Shown here: positions 1 to 14,023 of the stretch, piece after piece
Layout of the letters: each line of letters opens with the position of its first letter
Position numbering within the stretch: the stretch's first letter is position 1
Position numbers and translations under genes: made by a program
The notes under the pieces: model-generated
What the model was told of the DNA's origin: nothing
Seen by the model: only the letters and a program-made list of their open reading frames with translations
Databases searched by the model: none
From: Lepidurus packardi
Lineage: Eukaryota > Arthropoda > Branchiopoda > Notostraca > Triopsidae
Assembly: GCA_023053545.1 (NCBI GenBank)
Contig: JAKZAN010000007.1
Span: 7,130,001-7,194,000, forward strand
Reading direction: 5' to 3'
DNA length: 64,000 nt

Positions 1-115
1 AATCAAATGTAAAAATCATAAGTTCACTACCATAACACAATAACATAGCAAAAATTTAAAGCAGAAAATTGAACGTAAAAAGTCGTAATTTCTCAATACA
101 ATATGAATTACTTAC

Positions 116-2366
116 GTTATATTGTTCTTGGACCAGCTCGACTACGTTAGAAGAATCTTGAGATAACATTCCTGAGAAAGCTCCTTCTACGTGCTTGCTA
201 AGTTGTTCATAGACATGAACTTGTTCAGCGGTGACAGCAAAGATCAGATTGATAGTGCTCTCTTTAACTTTTTGATTCACTTGGGATACAGAAGGGTAAT
301 CCTGGATTGTCGAATGCGTATAACGTCCAGCACCGTCCAAATGACACAATCCGTCATTAGGTTTGACTATTCCACCCAACTATACAAAGGGGGGCAAATT
401 AATCAGTTAAGACTTTTTCGCTCAGGAAGAGAAGGTAAACAAACGAATATGAAATTCGCACGAAAAAGAGAAAAGAAATGAGCTCATACTTTGCCATCTC
501 CCGCGTAGTGAAATCCAGCATCCGTTGAGAAGACCAAAAGTCTCCGAGCGCGATCACGCCAGCCGATTTGCTCTTTACAAACCACTGCTTGCATGATGGC
601 ATCAAAGCCACCTTCAGGAGCATCCAAGTTGCCCGATACGGCAGCTCGGCTTACTTCCGTCTACGCAAACAAAATGTCTTAATAGTCTCGTAAAACAAGG
701 TGACGATTTTCACCTCGTAAGAGTGCTGAATATGACAGCCCGCATGCATGCATAAAAGCACAAATAGCATGCATCATGCAAGTTTAGTGTGGAGTTATAG
801 GATGTGTGAAGTAAGGAAAAAAATGCATGCCAAGGACAAGCTGCTTTGTTATAGAAGCCTAAATTTGTCGTGTATTGTAACCACTCCGAATTGGGTTGCC
901 GAACGTAGTCCACTTACGGCAAAACGAGAAGTATCCACGCTGAGTGGCATGAAATTGGTAAAACCATACGGAGCGGCACATCCTGAGCATGGTTCAATCA
1001 GGCTTTTCGATGTAAAAGAGCCAAAACCAAAAATGGAGAGAAGTAGGAGCAAAAGAGATGCAAAAGGAAGAGAAAATAAATCAATCAGAAACGTCATGGT
1101 TCAAACTTAAATAAACTGGCCACCAAAAATATGAAGGACATCATTTCTAAATCAGATTATGACAAATGGAACCACGTCCTGGCCAAGAAATACATTCCAA
1201 CTGAATCAATGCGTTCCGACATCTATTACCGGTTATAATAAGAATCCTGTAAACCGAAGAGATATGAAAGTTGATTATGAAGAGAAGATACGAGAAGAAG
1301 TCGAAGTCCAAGCTCAACAAGCCTCAAAAGGGGAACAAGAGGAAGGAAGAAATTAAGAAAACAGATACAAATAATAACATAATAGTTGAGAAAGGCAAGA
1401 AATCGATGGGTTTTGTGGTTCCAGGTCGATCGACTTACAGAAAACCGAGGTGCGTCTTCTGTTAAGGGCATATGGTTCTTGAAGCCATAAGGTGCCTTAC
1501 AACGGTCGCATGGTTCTTCCAACCTTGAGTTTCACAAAATATAAACATACTGCAAATCTATGGCGCTTTGTACCCTTTGCAACCTCATCAAGGAAGAAAA
1601 TGCTGTACGAAAACCCTCAACTTACTTGGCTGGAACGGTGCTCACATATGGCATGACAACTTTGTCTACAAATGAGCCAAAACCCAGACGGAAGTTTGAA
1701 GTAATGTTCTGCATACGCTGTGCTAAAAGAACACCCAATTCGGAGAGTTTGTCTTTGTCATCTTCCATAGATTTGGACAGATCCATAAGGTAATAGAGAT
1801 CCACGGGATAATCCTCAGCTTGGGCATACTGCAGCTGGATATCATACGACTCCTCTGGCAGAAAGACAATAATTTTTTTAAGCTCAGAATACGAATTAAT
1901 AGAAGAGTGTGTAAACTTACGGACGCGAAGCTTAAGAGATACTCTTTGGGGACGAATTTGGACTGCTTCTCGGCTTTTGCTACCTTTGCTGAGTGCCAAG
2001 TCGGCAATCCGTCCGAACTCGGATTCAGGATTGATGATATAGTCGATATCACATTGAACTTGGGAAAGGCCATTCAGGTAACGGTTTTGGAGATTACAAC
2101 GTGGGACTGGGGAACCATCAGGAGTAGAAAAGTCCTACCAAAAGAAAAGGGTTACCATATCACTCTTTTAGAAGTTGTCTATAACTAGCACTTACAGGTT
2201 GTGCGCACCATGCGCATCCGGATGTTCTGATACATTCCCCACAAGTCTGTTTTGACAGACAGGGGTTGGCATCTGACCTGTCTCTTTGTGGAGTTGCAGA
2301 ATTAACAAGGCAGGCCAATACAAGTATTGCAGAAAGCCAACTTCCATAGATCTTTTTCCTCCCCAT
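116..2366 (-). CDS. mys: Integrin beta subunit, N-terminal part (gene continues beyond left edge)
   Basis: Cell-surface adhesion receptor subunit that pairs with an integrin alpha chain. Exons read on minus: 2366-2196 (signal peptide and the start of the PSI domain, ending CAWCAQP), 2134-1921 (hybrid domain), 1854-1626 (start of the betaI domain with MIDAS motif DLSKSMEDD and the stretch GFGSFVDK), then one of two alternative exons (1523-1439 or 1002-918), 660-490 ([12 protein letters not shown], then [13 protein letters not shown]) and 379-116 ([15 protein letters not shown] to VQEQYN). All joins keep phase. The rest of betaI, the EGF modules, the membrane segment and the tail lie outside the window. 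The start at 2366 follows a likely 5'UTR splice acceptor; an in-frame ATG eight codons upstream is possible. The swapped exon matches the position of the alternative exon of fly betaPS, which is why I favour a myospheroid-type beta over betanu. Confidence 0.93.
918..1002 (-). other. Alternative integrin beta exon A (specificity-determining loop)
   Basis: An 85-nt exon encoding LIEPCSGC followed by [20 protein letters not shown]. It is flanked by an AG acceptor (cgaaaag) and a GTAAGT donor, enters in phase 2 and leaves in phase 0. It has the same length and phases as exon B and encodes the same segment of the betaI domain, so only one of the two can be used in a normal transcript. The CSGC loop corresponds to the disulfide-closed ligand-specificity loop of vertebrate beta subunits. 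Confidence 0.88.
1439..1523 (-). other. Alternative integrin beta exon B (specificity-determining loop)
   Basis: An 85-nt exon encoding LEEPCDRC followed by [20 protein letters not shown], with acceptor aactcaag and donor GTAAGT. It begins in phase 2 and ends in phase 0, exactly like exon A. Its loop is more charged (CDRC rather than CSGC). It lies upstream of exon A in transcription order, directly after the exon ending TVPAK. Confidence 0.88.
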
Positions 2367-3988
2367 TCTGTTAAATAAACAAACGTACAAATTAACAATG
2401 TAGGCAAGCGAGCAAGGTTTAAAGGTTATAAATTCTACAGAGATGTATCAAAACAGCGCTAAAGTGAATGTTCAGATAGCATTTGTAGAAAGAAACAGGC
2501 TAACTTGAGTGTCATAATTTTGGGAAAATGTGATAAGAACTGGATTGTCACTTTTCAATAAATTCAAGTCAAGTGAGAATGAAAGAGAATACAACACAGG
2601 CGGCTAGAAGAGGAAAAGGGTCGAATTTCACATCCGCCCTACCAGTACCACTGCACACATGGCAAGTCCAGCGTTCAATGTCCAGTTTACCCTTACCTTA
2701 ATTTTTGTGCGAAACCAGGATTGTCCTGTATGTGTCGGAAACGTTAAGGCACACTCAATAACTATGATAAAATGAACCGATTCACGATGCTTAAATGATA
2801 AAAGAAAGCATTCATTCACCACACAATGAAAAGAGAACACACCTCATACGATCCAAAACAGATACTGACACACCCGCCACGCCCCTTTGACGTCAGGCTC
2901 GCGATGCCCAAATACGGGAAAAGTTCTAGCCAATCTGAGCAATGTTACTCACCTCAGCGCGTTACGATGAAATTCCGTTCGAGGAAATATCGTTGCTTAA
3001 CGTAAAAAATAAATACAAATAAAATTAAGAAACAATGTTAGAGATGACTCATTCTCGTCCATCTTACGTTTTCTTAGGAACAATAGAAGCTGGGGATTTT
3101 TCGGGACAAAAATAAAAATTCCTGTCACTCGGATCAGTACCCCAGATTGATTGGGGCTCTCCTTATTTATTGGCTACTGTACGGTCAGGGGCATGTTCAT
3201 GTTTGGGTATCGAACAAGAGGGACCTTAAATTATTTCGAAGATGTAAAAACTGACGTGGCTAGCAAATATCCTTGAGTTCCCCTCGAAAAAAAATCAAAT
3301 AAAAAAATCAAGGTCAGGTGGAGGGGAAAATGAAATAAAGTTAATTAACTAAATAGTACTAATTAGGTTCTCTGCATGGCCGCCGTGTGATTTTGCGAAG
3401 AGACAGAAAAGAATATTGTAGCCTACTTAGGAAGGATTTGTTTGTCCTAAATTCTTTCACTTGTTTGCATTACCCCTGGGAAAAAATGGCCAAAAAACAA
3501 AGGTTAATCACGTTCATAACAATTACATTCACACTTGGAAAAAAAGTGACATAAAAATGACAGAAAATCAATCGATGGTTATAATTAGCTCATTCAATGC
3601 AAAACACTGCCTTTTGCCCTTCGTTTTCGTAAACTTCGCCTTCATATCTCAAGATTACGCTTGTTGCCGTAGTCGCACAAAAACTCATTTTTCCCATTCA
3701 TAAAAGAGCCACCGTGCTCCCCGGATGCCTATTTTTTTTGTAACCTTTTCACCCTCTAAACCCCCTATTTTTGCCGTAAAAGGACGAGAGGTCTTTGTTT
3801 TTTTTCTTTTTACTTTGCACACATATTTCACTTGATAGGGAACTTCTGGGCATATCTTGTTGTGGGCTCTTGTACCAGGTGGTTGGCCATTTGCATTTGC
3901 CTTCCGTTGCCTGCTCGTGTGGGGGTTTACTAATCGATAAAATTAGTAGAGCAAGATATTCTTGGACAAGAAGCCAGCAAAATACCTT
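2367..3988. other. Intergenic: 5' region of integrin beta and 3' side of CK2 alpha
   Basis: No convincing coding exon was seen on either strand; the ORFs here are short and have no recognisable motif. It should hold the integrin promoter and 5'UTR intron, and the CK2 alpha 3'UTR. A perfect CRE octamer lies at 2888-2895. The part from 3230 to 3480 is A-rich. Confidence 0.6.
2888..2895. promoter_or_regulatory. Palindromic CRE octamer (TGACGTCA)
   Basis: A perfect TGACGTCA, the CREB/ATF site, about 520 bp upstream of the integrin start codon and next to a GC-rich patch. A single 8-mer can occur by chance, so function is only suggested. Confidence 0.3.
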
Positions 3989-5365
<1,377 letters not shown>

Positions 5366-6364
5366 GGCAACAGACGAAGTACCCGAAAGGTGATGACCGC
5401 CACCAACACCCGGGCTCCTTTTGATCCAATCTGAATTTAACCAAGGTGGCCCGCAAATAAATCCTCTGGCACAACTGACCCGATTGAATTTAGTATCACA
5501 ACTCTTAACAAATCGCGTGGCTCTCGTGACAAATCCCAAACCTGCTCAAAGAAAAGAAGAAATTACTGACACCGGTTTCCACGCTTGCTTGGGCTGCTCA
5601 CAAGAATACTCACAGTAAACTACAATAAGAATAGATTAGCCATGCATCTAAACGTGATTTGTAGCACTGAAAGGCAGCGTACAAATTTCAAAAATAAAAC
5701 CGGCGCAATAAATTTAAAACACACTTTGTCAAACTGGTAATACTGCAAAGTACAATAAGCGGAAGAAATCTTGTCTCCACTTTTACTGTCAAACAAGGAC
5801 TTTTAATCCAGTCCCGATTACATGGACAACGCACGCCATGACACGGGATGGGAAAAAGCAAGCAAGGCGTGAGGAGAACCCCAGCGCCCAGCCCGTTTCG
5901 GGACCCTTATAAACATGTCTGTTTTTTGGCTTACCTAGAGCATTATGAAGAAAAGTCTAGGATATTCCTGGATACGTTTGGTTAGAGAGTATGTTAAAAC
6001 CTCAGTCAACTCATCAATACCCACGCAGATCAATGAAAAAAGGGCCGAAAACCTTGCGCTAATCAGGCACTGCAATGATAACCCTAAATAACTAACCGTG
6101 AACGGCCAAGAGAAAACAAGCGGTGAGCACGCAGCGAATCAATTTGAGCGGCTTTTTCAAACTATACACCGGCATTCCACCTCCCCTGTTCTGTAGCGCC
6201 TACCCAAGACTATTAGTTTTCATACCACACGTTTGTAATATTATACAGAGTAAATCTACACTAACTACATTTCATTGATCCACCCCACATCAATGGGCAC
6301 AGCAGCTTGAAACCTCATTTAAATGTGATAAGGGAAAAGGAGGCGAGGAGTTTCGCTAGGTTTT
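5366..6364. other. Intergenic between CK2 alpha start and PHKB stop
   Basis: Both flanking genes are on minus. Expected content is the CK2 alpha promoter and 5'UTR and the PHKB 3'UTR. No coding exon, RNA gene or repeat recognised. Confidence 0.6.
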
Positions 6365-9300
6365 CTACGAAACACGGCAAGAGTCGTCGGATTCCTCCAC
6401 TTCTTGACCCAAGGTATCCGAGCCCTGTGCGCCGAGGTCACCCGTGAGTATAACATTCACAACCGCACGGGCCAAGTAACCTTTGCATGTTGCCGCGGAA
6501 GCCGCATAGAACAAGGACAAACCCGGCTCTAATGAGTCTTTACGTACAACGGAAGCGACAGACTTTTCAATCGCATGTGGGCCAACATCCTACACATAAC
6601 GAGCGTTCCCAGGAATAGATTAGAAGTATGCATGGCAGGTACCAGTAATAAAGGATTTACCTTGCCAAACATGGCGACAGCGTCCGTAATCAAACGGTCC
6701 AGATCAACCCGTTCTCGGAACCGTAATTCAGGGTTTCTTTGCAAGATGGTGGCTACGATAACTAACAACTCCACGCATGTATGGCGATATTCGGGCCGAG
6801 GTATGTTGTTTAGCATGGTTTCAACCAGTAAGGCGAAATTTAGCTCCGAGATTGTCATATGCGTTAAAGTAGGTTGCTGTTCTAGCACATTGCCAAGGAC
6901 CGAGACACCTTTGGGAGTTTTCTGCAAAACGTGCCATACATGCTGGTAAAAACCGTCTGGGACTCGCCCCAGACAACCTTCAATCTTCCGCCTTTGCAAC
7001 GGCGTTAAACTAAAAGATGTACAACACTCGTTACAAAAACGACACAAGAACATCACAAAGTGCTTACCCTTCTTCGCCTGCCCATTCTTTCACAGTTAAT
7101 ACGCGCATCAAAAGACGGCGGATTTCGCTAGGACTTCGGTTTTCGAGGGAGTCGGCTTGTGACTCTAATCCTGCTTCAGCTCTCATACACAAATACAAAC
7201 GCAAAGCATACAAAACCCACCTACGATAAGATTAACTATTTACAATTAATGCTTAACGAAAATGTTGTCTGAAAAGGTTAGAATACGCTAGTTAGAATTT
7301 ACGGTTTCTTACCCTACGCGAATCTTAAGTACGCCAGCAAAAAGATCAGGATTTGTGGCAATTAGTCTACCGCAGTATAACAGCACTTCTTGTTGAAGAA
7401 CCGCTTGAATAGGATCATTCACAGGACAATAGCGGTAAACAGCTTCCTGAATCTCTGATGGAGTCATTGGCTTGTCCAACACTACTTCCTGGCCTCCCAC
7501 CACTCCCACCGTGAGCTAAGAGTCGATAATAAAGGGGCTTATCCAACAGAAATTGACAATAAAATTAAAAGAAGGGATACTTGTTTGCCGTGAACCAAAA
7601 CGGTGGTGATAAATGGAGAAATAGAGTCGACTAGCTGCCGTAGCAAGCTTGAGCAAAGCCGGACTGCTGACCAGTGGCGCAATACTCCCGCTTCCCGTTT
7701 CACCTCCAACAAACGTTCCCGTACTAAATGATGAAATGTAATTTTACAAATTACAGAGAAAGTGTAGTATTCGTTACCTGTTTTCTCTCCGACAAAGTGC
7801 TCAAGGCCTTCCCGTCTTAGTAAGAGACCGAGAATATACGCCTGCCCCGCTAAACCTTCAATATGGCACAACGCATGCTCTAAATGGGCAGTCGGCTTAT
7901 CTTCCAGACTAGCTACGTTAAAATCGGGTTCGCTATAAGCTAAGGCACGGGGTACATCGGTCAAGCTTTGGTAACCGATGTAATCGTGATTCACTTGCAC
8001 GAACGGTTTGATATTCAGTCTCGCTAAATCCTTGCTACTCACAAAATCCAAATGTTCTAAAAGAGAGAAATTATTAATCACAAGAATACTACGACTATTA
8101 AAACATTATTGGCAAAAGAAGCGTGAATCCTACCAATGCACGAGGACGCTAAGAGATTCTGCAAACGCCCGGTTCGCACCTTGAGTCCATCACAATGTCC
8201 TTTCTTCAGCATAGCAAGCAATTCGAGCATTTCTTTGAACTGCGGGTCACTTGGAAAAATAGAGGAAGATGTAAGTTTCTCAAATCCTTAGACACTAAGA
8301 CAAACTTACCGCATGTGCTCTTCTCGAATTAAAATGCAAACAGTGGGCCTACCAGAGAGCCTCCAATAGCGTCCGACAAAATGCAACTCAGTTTTGATGT
8401 CATCAATCAAAAGAGACATGTCATGAGACAAGTAGAACTCCGAAACTTCGAAAATGAGAGGGAAACAAAGCACCGTCTGACCGCCTACGCGGTACACTTT
8501 TGAAGTGCCCAGAGCACCGATAGGGCGCGTAGGACGCCCTTGTAAACCGAGACTTTTACAAACGCCCAAATGCTGGTACAACCGGACTAAATCTCGCGGC
8601 GACCAAATTTGGACGGGTTCCACTTCATGCGGTGTCTGTGTCTGGATCCCGTATGTAGCCATCATAGCCTGCAGACGCATGGATTCTGCAATAAGGACAA
8701 TTTGCACCACCAAATCGCTCGCCGTACCCTAAAATACAGAAATTGGTAGGATATGTTCAAAACGAACACGCACTCCACAAATATAAGCGTAACAAAACTA
8801 CTGTCAAGCTGGCAAAAATAAAGCGATTCTCCACAGAACTCACTAAGCTTTTAACACTTCAGTTAGTAATGCTGCGGAAGACTTTTAAAACGCAGACATG
8901 GAAAGCATAGGTAAAGCAAGAACAATCGGAAAGAAAAGCTTACGTGTTTGCCCTAGTACGGAGGCAGAAAAGAACGACGAACATTTGGAAAAGAAAATTA
9001 AAGAGCTCGTCTTCTTAAAAGAAAAATAATTAATATTTTACCTGGAAAGCAGAATACCGGCCGACTTTCCTGGGTCTGTTGTACGACGGGAGATAGCGAC
9101 GAATGGGATCGAGTTCGTTCACATGGACCAAGCCTTCAGTCAAAAGCGAGGCAATTACAAACAATGACTGACCCCATAAGAACAAATTAGAAGCTGATCC
9201 TTCGGCTGAAGCTTGGCGTAATTGAGTGCCCGGTTCTTGGCGCTCGTATTCGATGACTTCTTTTGGCACAAAGTAGTATTTTGGAACTAAAGGATCTGAA

Positions 9301-10861
9301 AAATCACACGTGTAAACAATCTGAAATCAAATCTGTATCATTTGCATACCACCATGATGATCTCTTTTAATTCTAGTCTTGAGTAACTTTTGATAATCAT
9401 CGACTTGTTCAGGTATTCCTTTAAACACACCGTCAATGATCATGTACAGGTAAAAAATAGGCCATTCGGACTCGATGTGTTCAAATTCCTTAGTTTCGCC
9501 TTGCTCATAGAAGCGACGCATGGGGTCTTCCACAGCTGTACCGAAACCGTCTCTCAGGTAGCGGCGAAAACCATAATGACCTCGTAAACGACGTGCAATC
9601 TTGGCTTTAGTGCGGCAGTAGAGTACCTCGTCGTGGGTGCCAAAACAAGGCCAAGACACCGTGCATAGCAAAGAGGCATCGGTATTCTAAAATCCTTACA
9701 CGTATCAACATTTTTCACTACAATTAGGGAGAGTATACTTTGGAGGAAGATTCCCGGGGCAAGAGAGTTTCAAAGATGGATCGATTACGATTATGGGCAT
9801 CAATGTCTACGTAAATGACGGATCCAGATGATCCTTTGTCCCCAAATAAATTGCACCCGTTGATAGCTTCCAAGGCGGATTTGGCCATTCCGATCGAGCT
9901 GAGATAAATATTAACTCATTAATACATTAATCGCCGCTCTTTAGTTTGACAACGGCAAAATTTATAGATTAACTTACCTAGCGTGAATCTCGGGAGTACC
10001 GTCATTATATTTAGAGCCACGCCCCCACATTCCATAATCAGGAGTACGATAGGCTCTCTCGACGTAGTATACAAGATTTTGTACCAAACGAACTTCTTCC
10101 AAGGTGTAAATTACTTGTAAGCCTGACTGACTCATTTGTACTAAGAATAAGAGGTATAAAGACACAATATCAATCTGTAAAAGAGAAAACCGTTATTCTA
10201 ATTTTCTAATGGAGATTTGCTAGTGTCGGCGTGACCTGTAGATGGTTATCAAAGCCATCAAATTCAGGGGGTAATTCTTTGCCTGAATGAAGCTCAAAAC
10301 AGGCATGTAGTGCAGTTTCTTTCGTTTGCTTCTGCTTGAACTGCTCAACACGGGTTGCTTGCATGGTCCAACAACGAAGAATGCCCCTCATGCATTTCAC
10401 TGCACAGCCTCCCAATTCATACGACTTGCCGCGGTCATCATCAATACGCCTTAGAAATCGAGATGTATCCGGCGGGATAATTTTCGAGACAATTTACCTG
10501 TAAGCCTGGTAGAGGCTCCAAATTGCAGAAGCGCAATAGATACTATCTCTAACATGTGCTACATCGGTATCTGCTGAATGGGCAGGGAAAAGACCGGATA
10601 CGGGACTCTGGTAACGCAAAAGCTGTCGTTTAACTTGAATTGTAAATAATAGAGAATCATTGATTAATGAAGAAGTAAAGGAAATGAGGATTATGCCGTA
10701 CCAATGCCATAATACAAGTCCAGCTGTCGCACAGTCTCCTCGTAATTTGCCAAACGTAGGCAAGTGTCTACATCAAATCCCAATCCTAGCCCTTGATCTG
10801 TCGTACTATTCTGGCGCTCTGTGCCTGCATGTACAGTAAAGGCTGGATGTCGACTGGACAT
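6365..10861 (-). CDS. PHKB: Phosphorylase b kinase regulatory subunit beta
   Basis: Regulatory beta subunit of the hexadecameric kinase that activates glycogen phosphorylase. Fifteen exons on minus: 10861-10702, 10633-10498, 10449-10236, 10174-9978, 9898-9739, 9686-9350, 9295-9042, 8728-8310, 8249-8134, 8056-7778, 7723-7581, 7515-7313, 7220-7068, 7009-6661 and 6589-6365. They total 3345 nt (1114 residues, close to the roughly 1090 of vertebrate beta) with no phase breaks. Landmarks include [115 protein letters not shown] and the C-terminal DDSCRVS. Several of these distinguish beta from alpha. The terminal CRVS keeps the CaaX-box cysteine by which alpha and beta chains are farnesylated in vertebrates. 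One intron is 48 nt; the longest, 8729-9041, is 313 nt and looks empty. Confidence 0.96.
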
Positions 10862-11513
10862 GGATACCAAAACATGTCTTAAAAGTTAAATTGTGTAAGT
10901 AAGCGACAAGCAGATTAATGATGCGGGTGATGTATAACAAACAATGCAATACAAAAGCGCTTTAATATTATACAGAGAATATAAATAATGAAGCAAAATA
11001 ACCCATTTTCCCATAGCAAAATTTAAAAACATTACTCGCAGGTATCTAGCACGATACTCGATCAGAAAGCAACTTACTCTTGCCGTTGACCTTCATTTAG
11101 CATTTTTCTTTTGTACTTCACCAATCAAGCATAATAATATAATAATACGGATCAGATCACTTGAGATGCTATCAAAACATGTCGCGAGTGACGAAGATCA
11201 CATGAAGGACAACAGAGGCAGGTCCGTGCTGTCGGTGAGGGCATTTCGGCGGGATCTTTCAAACAATACCCAGGAGTTTAGATTTTAGAATATTTAGAAT
11301 TTAGGATCAAGCCGGACTCAGAATTTACTACACGTTAAATTACATAAGCCACTTAGGATAGTCTTGTCGATAGAACTTGTTAGCCTCTACAATACTCCGC
11401 TCAGAAGGAAAGCAAATTAATTTTTAAGTAAAATAAAAACGGATGATTAATATTTGTGAAAACGCCAAACAAGTAAAACACGAATAAAATCAGGATTGTA
11501 TACATTATATACA
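10862..11513. other. Intergenic between PHKB start and FBXO22-like stop
   Basis: AT-rich, about 650 bp, no coding signal. It should contain the PHKB promoter and the FBXO22-like 3'UTR. Confidence 0.6.
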
Positions 11514-13177
11514 TTACAGAAAGGAAACGAGCACAAACACCGTAGAGTAACTATGTAAACAATCAACAATTTCCGATTTGTGTCGCTTGCTATTGGATGG
11601 CGATGCGTATTCTGGTAAATAGTTCAAGCCAATTTCTCCACTTCCGAAAATGCCAATTAAAGGTGTAACGGGAAAATGTTTACGGAATATACGTGATTCA
11701 AGCCCTGTCTCGTTATGCATTGAGGAGCCCCGTCCCACACAGGCCATCATAAAAGCTATGGTTTCCTTCCCAGATAACCCGCACGCTTTTAACTGAAATT
11801 CACAAATAACTTTAAAATACTGGCCAATTTATAAAGCTGATTAAATAATACCTTTAAAATAATGTTTTCGATTTCTTGTTCGTCACTAACATTATAAGGA
11901 ATGATAACAGATGCCGATTCAATGCGCTTCTCAGTTTGCAATTTGGATTCGCAGAAGGCAAGGCCCCATAACTCTTTTCTGTTTGATTTGTCCGGTATAT
12001 TCGGATGTAAAAGTGCGTCCGCAAAAGCTCCGCCGACTGCAACCCCCCCATTTTCCCTACAGAGTTAATACATATAAAACATTCCGTTTCATAAATCCGT
12101 AGAAGTTACTAACCTATCAGAAACATAGTTTACGACGGAATTGACTACGGATGCACAATGACGAGGTTTATTGCCAAATAAAACCAGACACTTCACGCGA
12201 TCGTGTTCTTCAAGGTTAAGCTTTGTGTCGTCTATCTGTCACGACACAAAAAAAAAGAGAATTTGATACAAACAATACAGGAATAATAACTGCCGGACAC
12301 TAACCGGAAGATTACTGCGTATTTCTTTTTGTCCGTAGTGAAATAATCGGAAGGATACACCACGACGATTCGGAATGCAAAAAAAACCCACTCCAGGAAA
12401 CTCTTCCCACGTTTTCAGGAAAGGCTCAATGGGTCGATCCGCACTACTTTTACTTATTGTTTTATCACTAAAGTAAATTCTGGTATCGGCGTCAAGTATT
12501 CCCCAGTTAGTACCAATAACAGAATCCGCAAAGCCTCCGACAAGTACACAGGAGCGTGGCAAGAATCTTCTTAAGTGAAAAGAATCTTGGGATATAAAGG
12601 TTAAAATATAAATGGAACACTATTTTTCAGTAACCTTACTAAAAGTGTGATCGTAGTTGCCGTGACCCAATTTCCATGTCAATTCTGAAGGCAAGTATGT
12701 CTTGATCTGCTCTTTTTTCCATTCCTCAAAACTTTTTAATTGATGATCCGTCGGCTTTGTCGCATCATCTGTTGTCATAAAGGCAATGCAAAGTGTAGGT
12801 TTGCTCCAGAGATTGTCCAATACGTCTCTCATTCCAAGTAAGTTAGTTTCAATGTCATCTACGTCAAGGTCAAATAAAATTTAAACCAATTATAATTATT
12901 ATTTTTTAAATTACTTTCGCCGTTAAACGAGGGTAGAAAATTGTAACATATCAGAGTTCGTTGATTTACGATACGCTTTGCTATCGTATTCCATAGTTTA
13001 CATACTTCTTCGACCGTTTTTAGCTCTTTGGCGGACAAAAAGCTCAGAATCTTCTTAACAACTCCATACTCCCGGAATATTAGCGAACAATCTAACACTA
13101 AACAAAGCATTAATAATGAAATAGACCATTTATAATGAAATCATTTAGAAGACCTTACCATCGTTTTTGGGTTCCAT
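11514..13177 (-). CDS. FBXO22: F-box only protein 22-like (F-box plus FIST domains)
   Basis: Predicted substrate receptor of an SCF ubiquitin ligase. Exons on minus: 13177-13159, 13097-12915, 12858-12640, 12585-12305, 12235-12114, 12056-11852 and 11792-11514, giving about 435 residues. The first 60 residues form an F-box (GVVKKILSFLSAKELKTVEE, then CKLWNTIAKRI). The remainder follows the FIST/FIST-C layout of FBXO22: SKPTLCIAFMT, SCVLVGGFADSVIG, GVGFFCIPNRRG, VKCLVLFGNKPRHCAS, GGVAVGGAFADALLHP, IAFMMACVGRG, IFRKHFPVTPLIGIFGSGEI and LHSYSTVF. The first coding exon is only 19 nt and the intron 12586-12639 uses a weak acceptor (cccaag); both were chosen because they alone keep the frame. Identity as FBXO22 rests on the order of these motifs and is fairly secure. 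Confidence 0.87.
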
Positions 13178-13402
13178 AACCAATATCTTAACTTTAATCT
13201 AGTACTATATAGTAGTACTAATTAACCAAGTCCGTAAAGAAAAGTCACGTTTCTCCAACAAATCATGCCTCACAACAAATGCTTTACCAAGGGGTGGAGT
13301 TTAATAAAGGTGGGCTAGTTCAAAGGCTTGCTATTGGTTGTCCCCACTTTGAACGTTAAGCTAGCATGACCCTTTCTAAAAGTACAGTGGAACCGCTCTT
13401 AA

Positions 13403-13840
13403 AGGGGGAGTAAGGTACGAAAAAATAAAAAAATATGTTATAGAGGAGACCAAAATAAGTGTTCTGGCTGAAGAACCCCTATGTCAATTATGCATATTAA
13501 CCGAGTAATTAATTATTTAGCGGTTTAAGCTCCGCCCCTTTCCGCCAAATTTCAAATTTTCCTATCCTTATAACATTGGCGGACAGTTGGCCGGAGGCCT
13601 AGCGACTTTACCTGTGAGCGCATTCAAAATCGATCCCAGATCTCATAGGGACCGTACCGTGACCTTTCTTTTGAATGCTTAAGCAGTTTTTTACGCGCTT
13701 TGGTTACTTCACAAACTTAATCACAAAAAACCACTTTTTCTTCGCGCCACGACGGGAATGTTCCGTTCTGTGGCTCAACGAACGTCAACGCCGCGAGCGT
13801 GGAGCTCACAACCTGTGTCAGGATAGCCTGCCGGACTAAC
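13403..13840 (+). repeat. Left arm of foldback element (438 bp)
   Basis: Reverse complement of 14024-14461. I found no mismatch in the stretches compared by eye, at both arm ends and in the middle. Such identity implies a young insertion or ongoing gene conversion between arms. Confidence 0.9.
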
Positions 13841-14023
13841 ATATTGGGGAGAGCTAGGCTAAGAAGCCTTGGAACGCGTGTTATCCAAAGTCGACATTCC
13901 AAAGCGTGGTCTTGTATACGTGCTGACTATTCGCTTGTTTAGTTTATTAGTTTGTGTCTTCATAAGCTTTGAATTAAAATGAGTGATAACGATAGTGTTT
14001 CAAGCGATTCTTCGGATTCTTCG

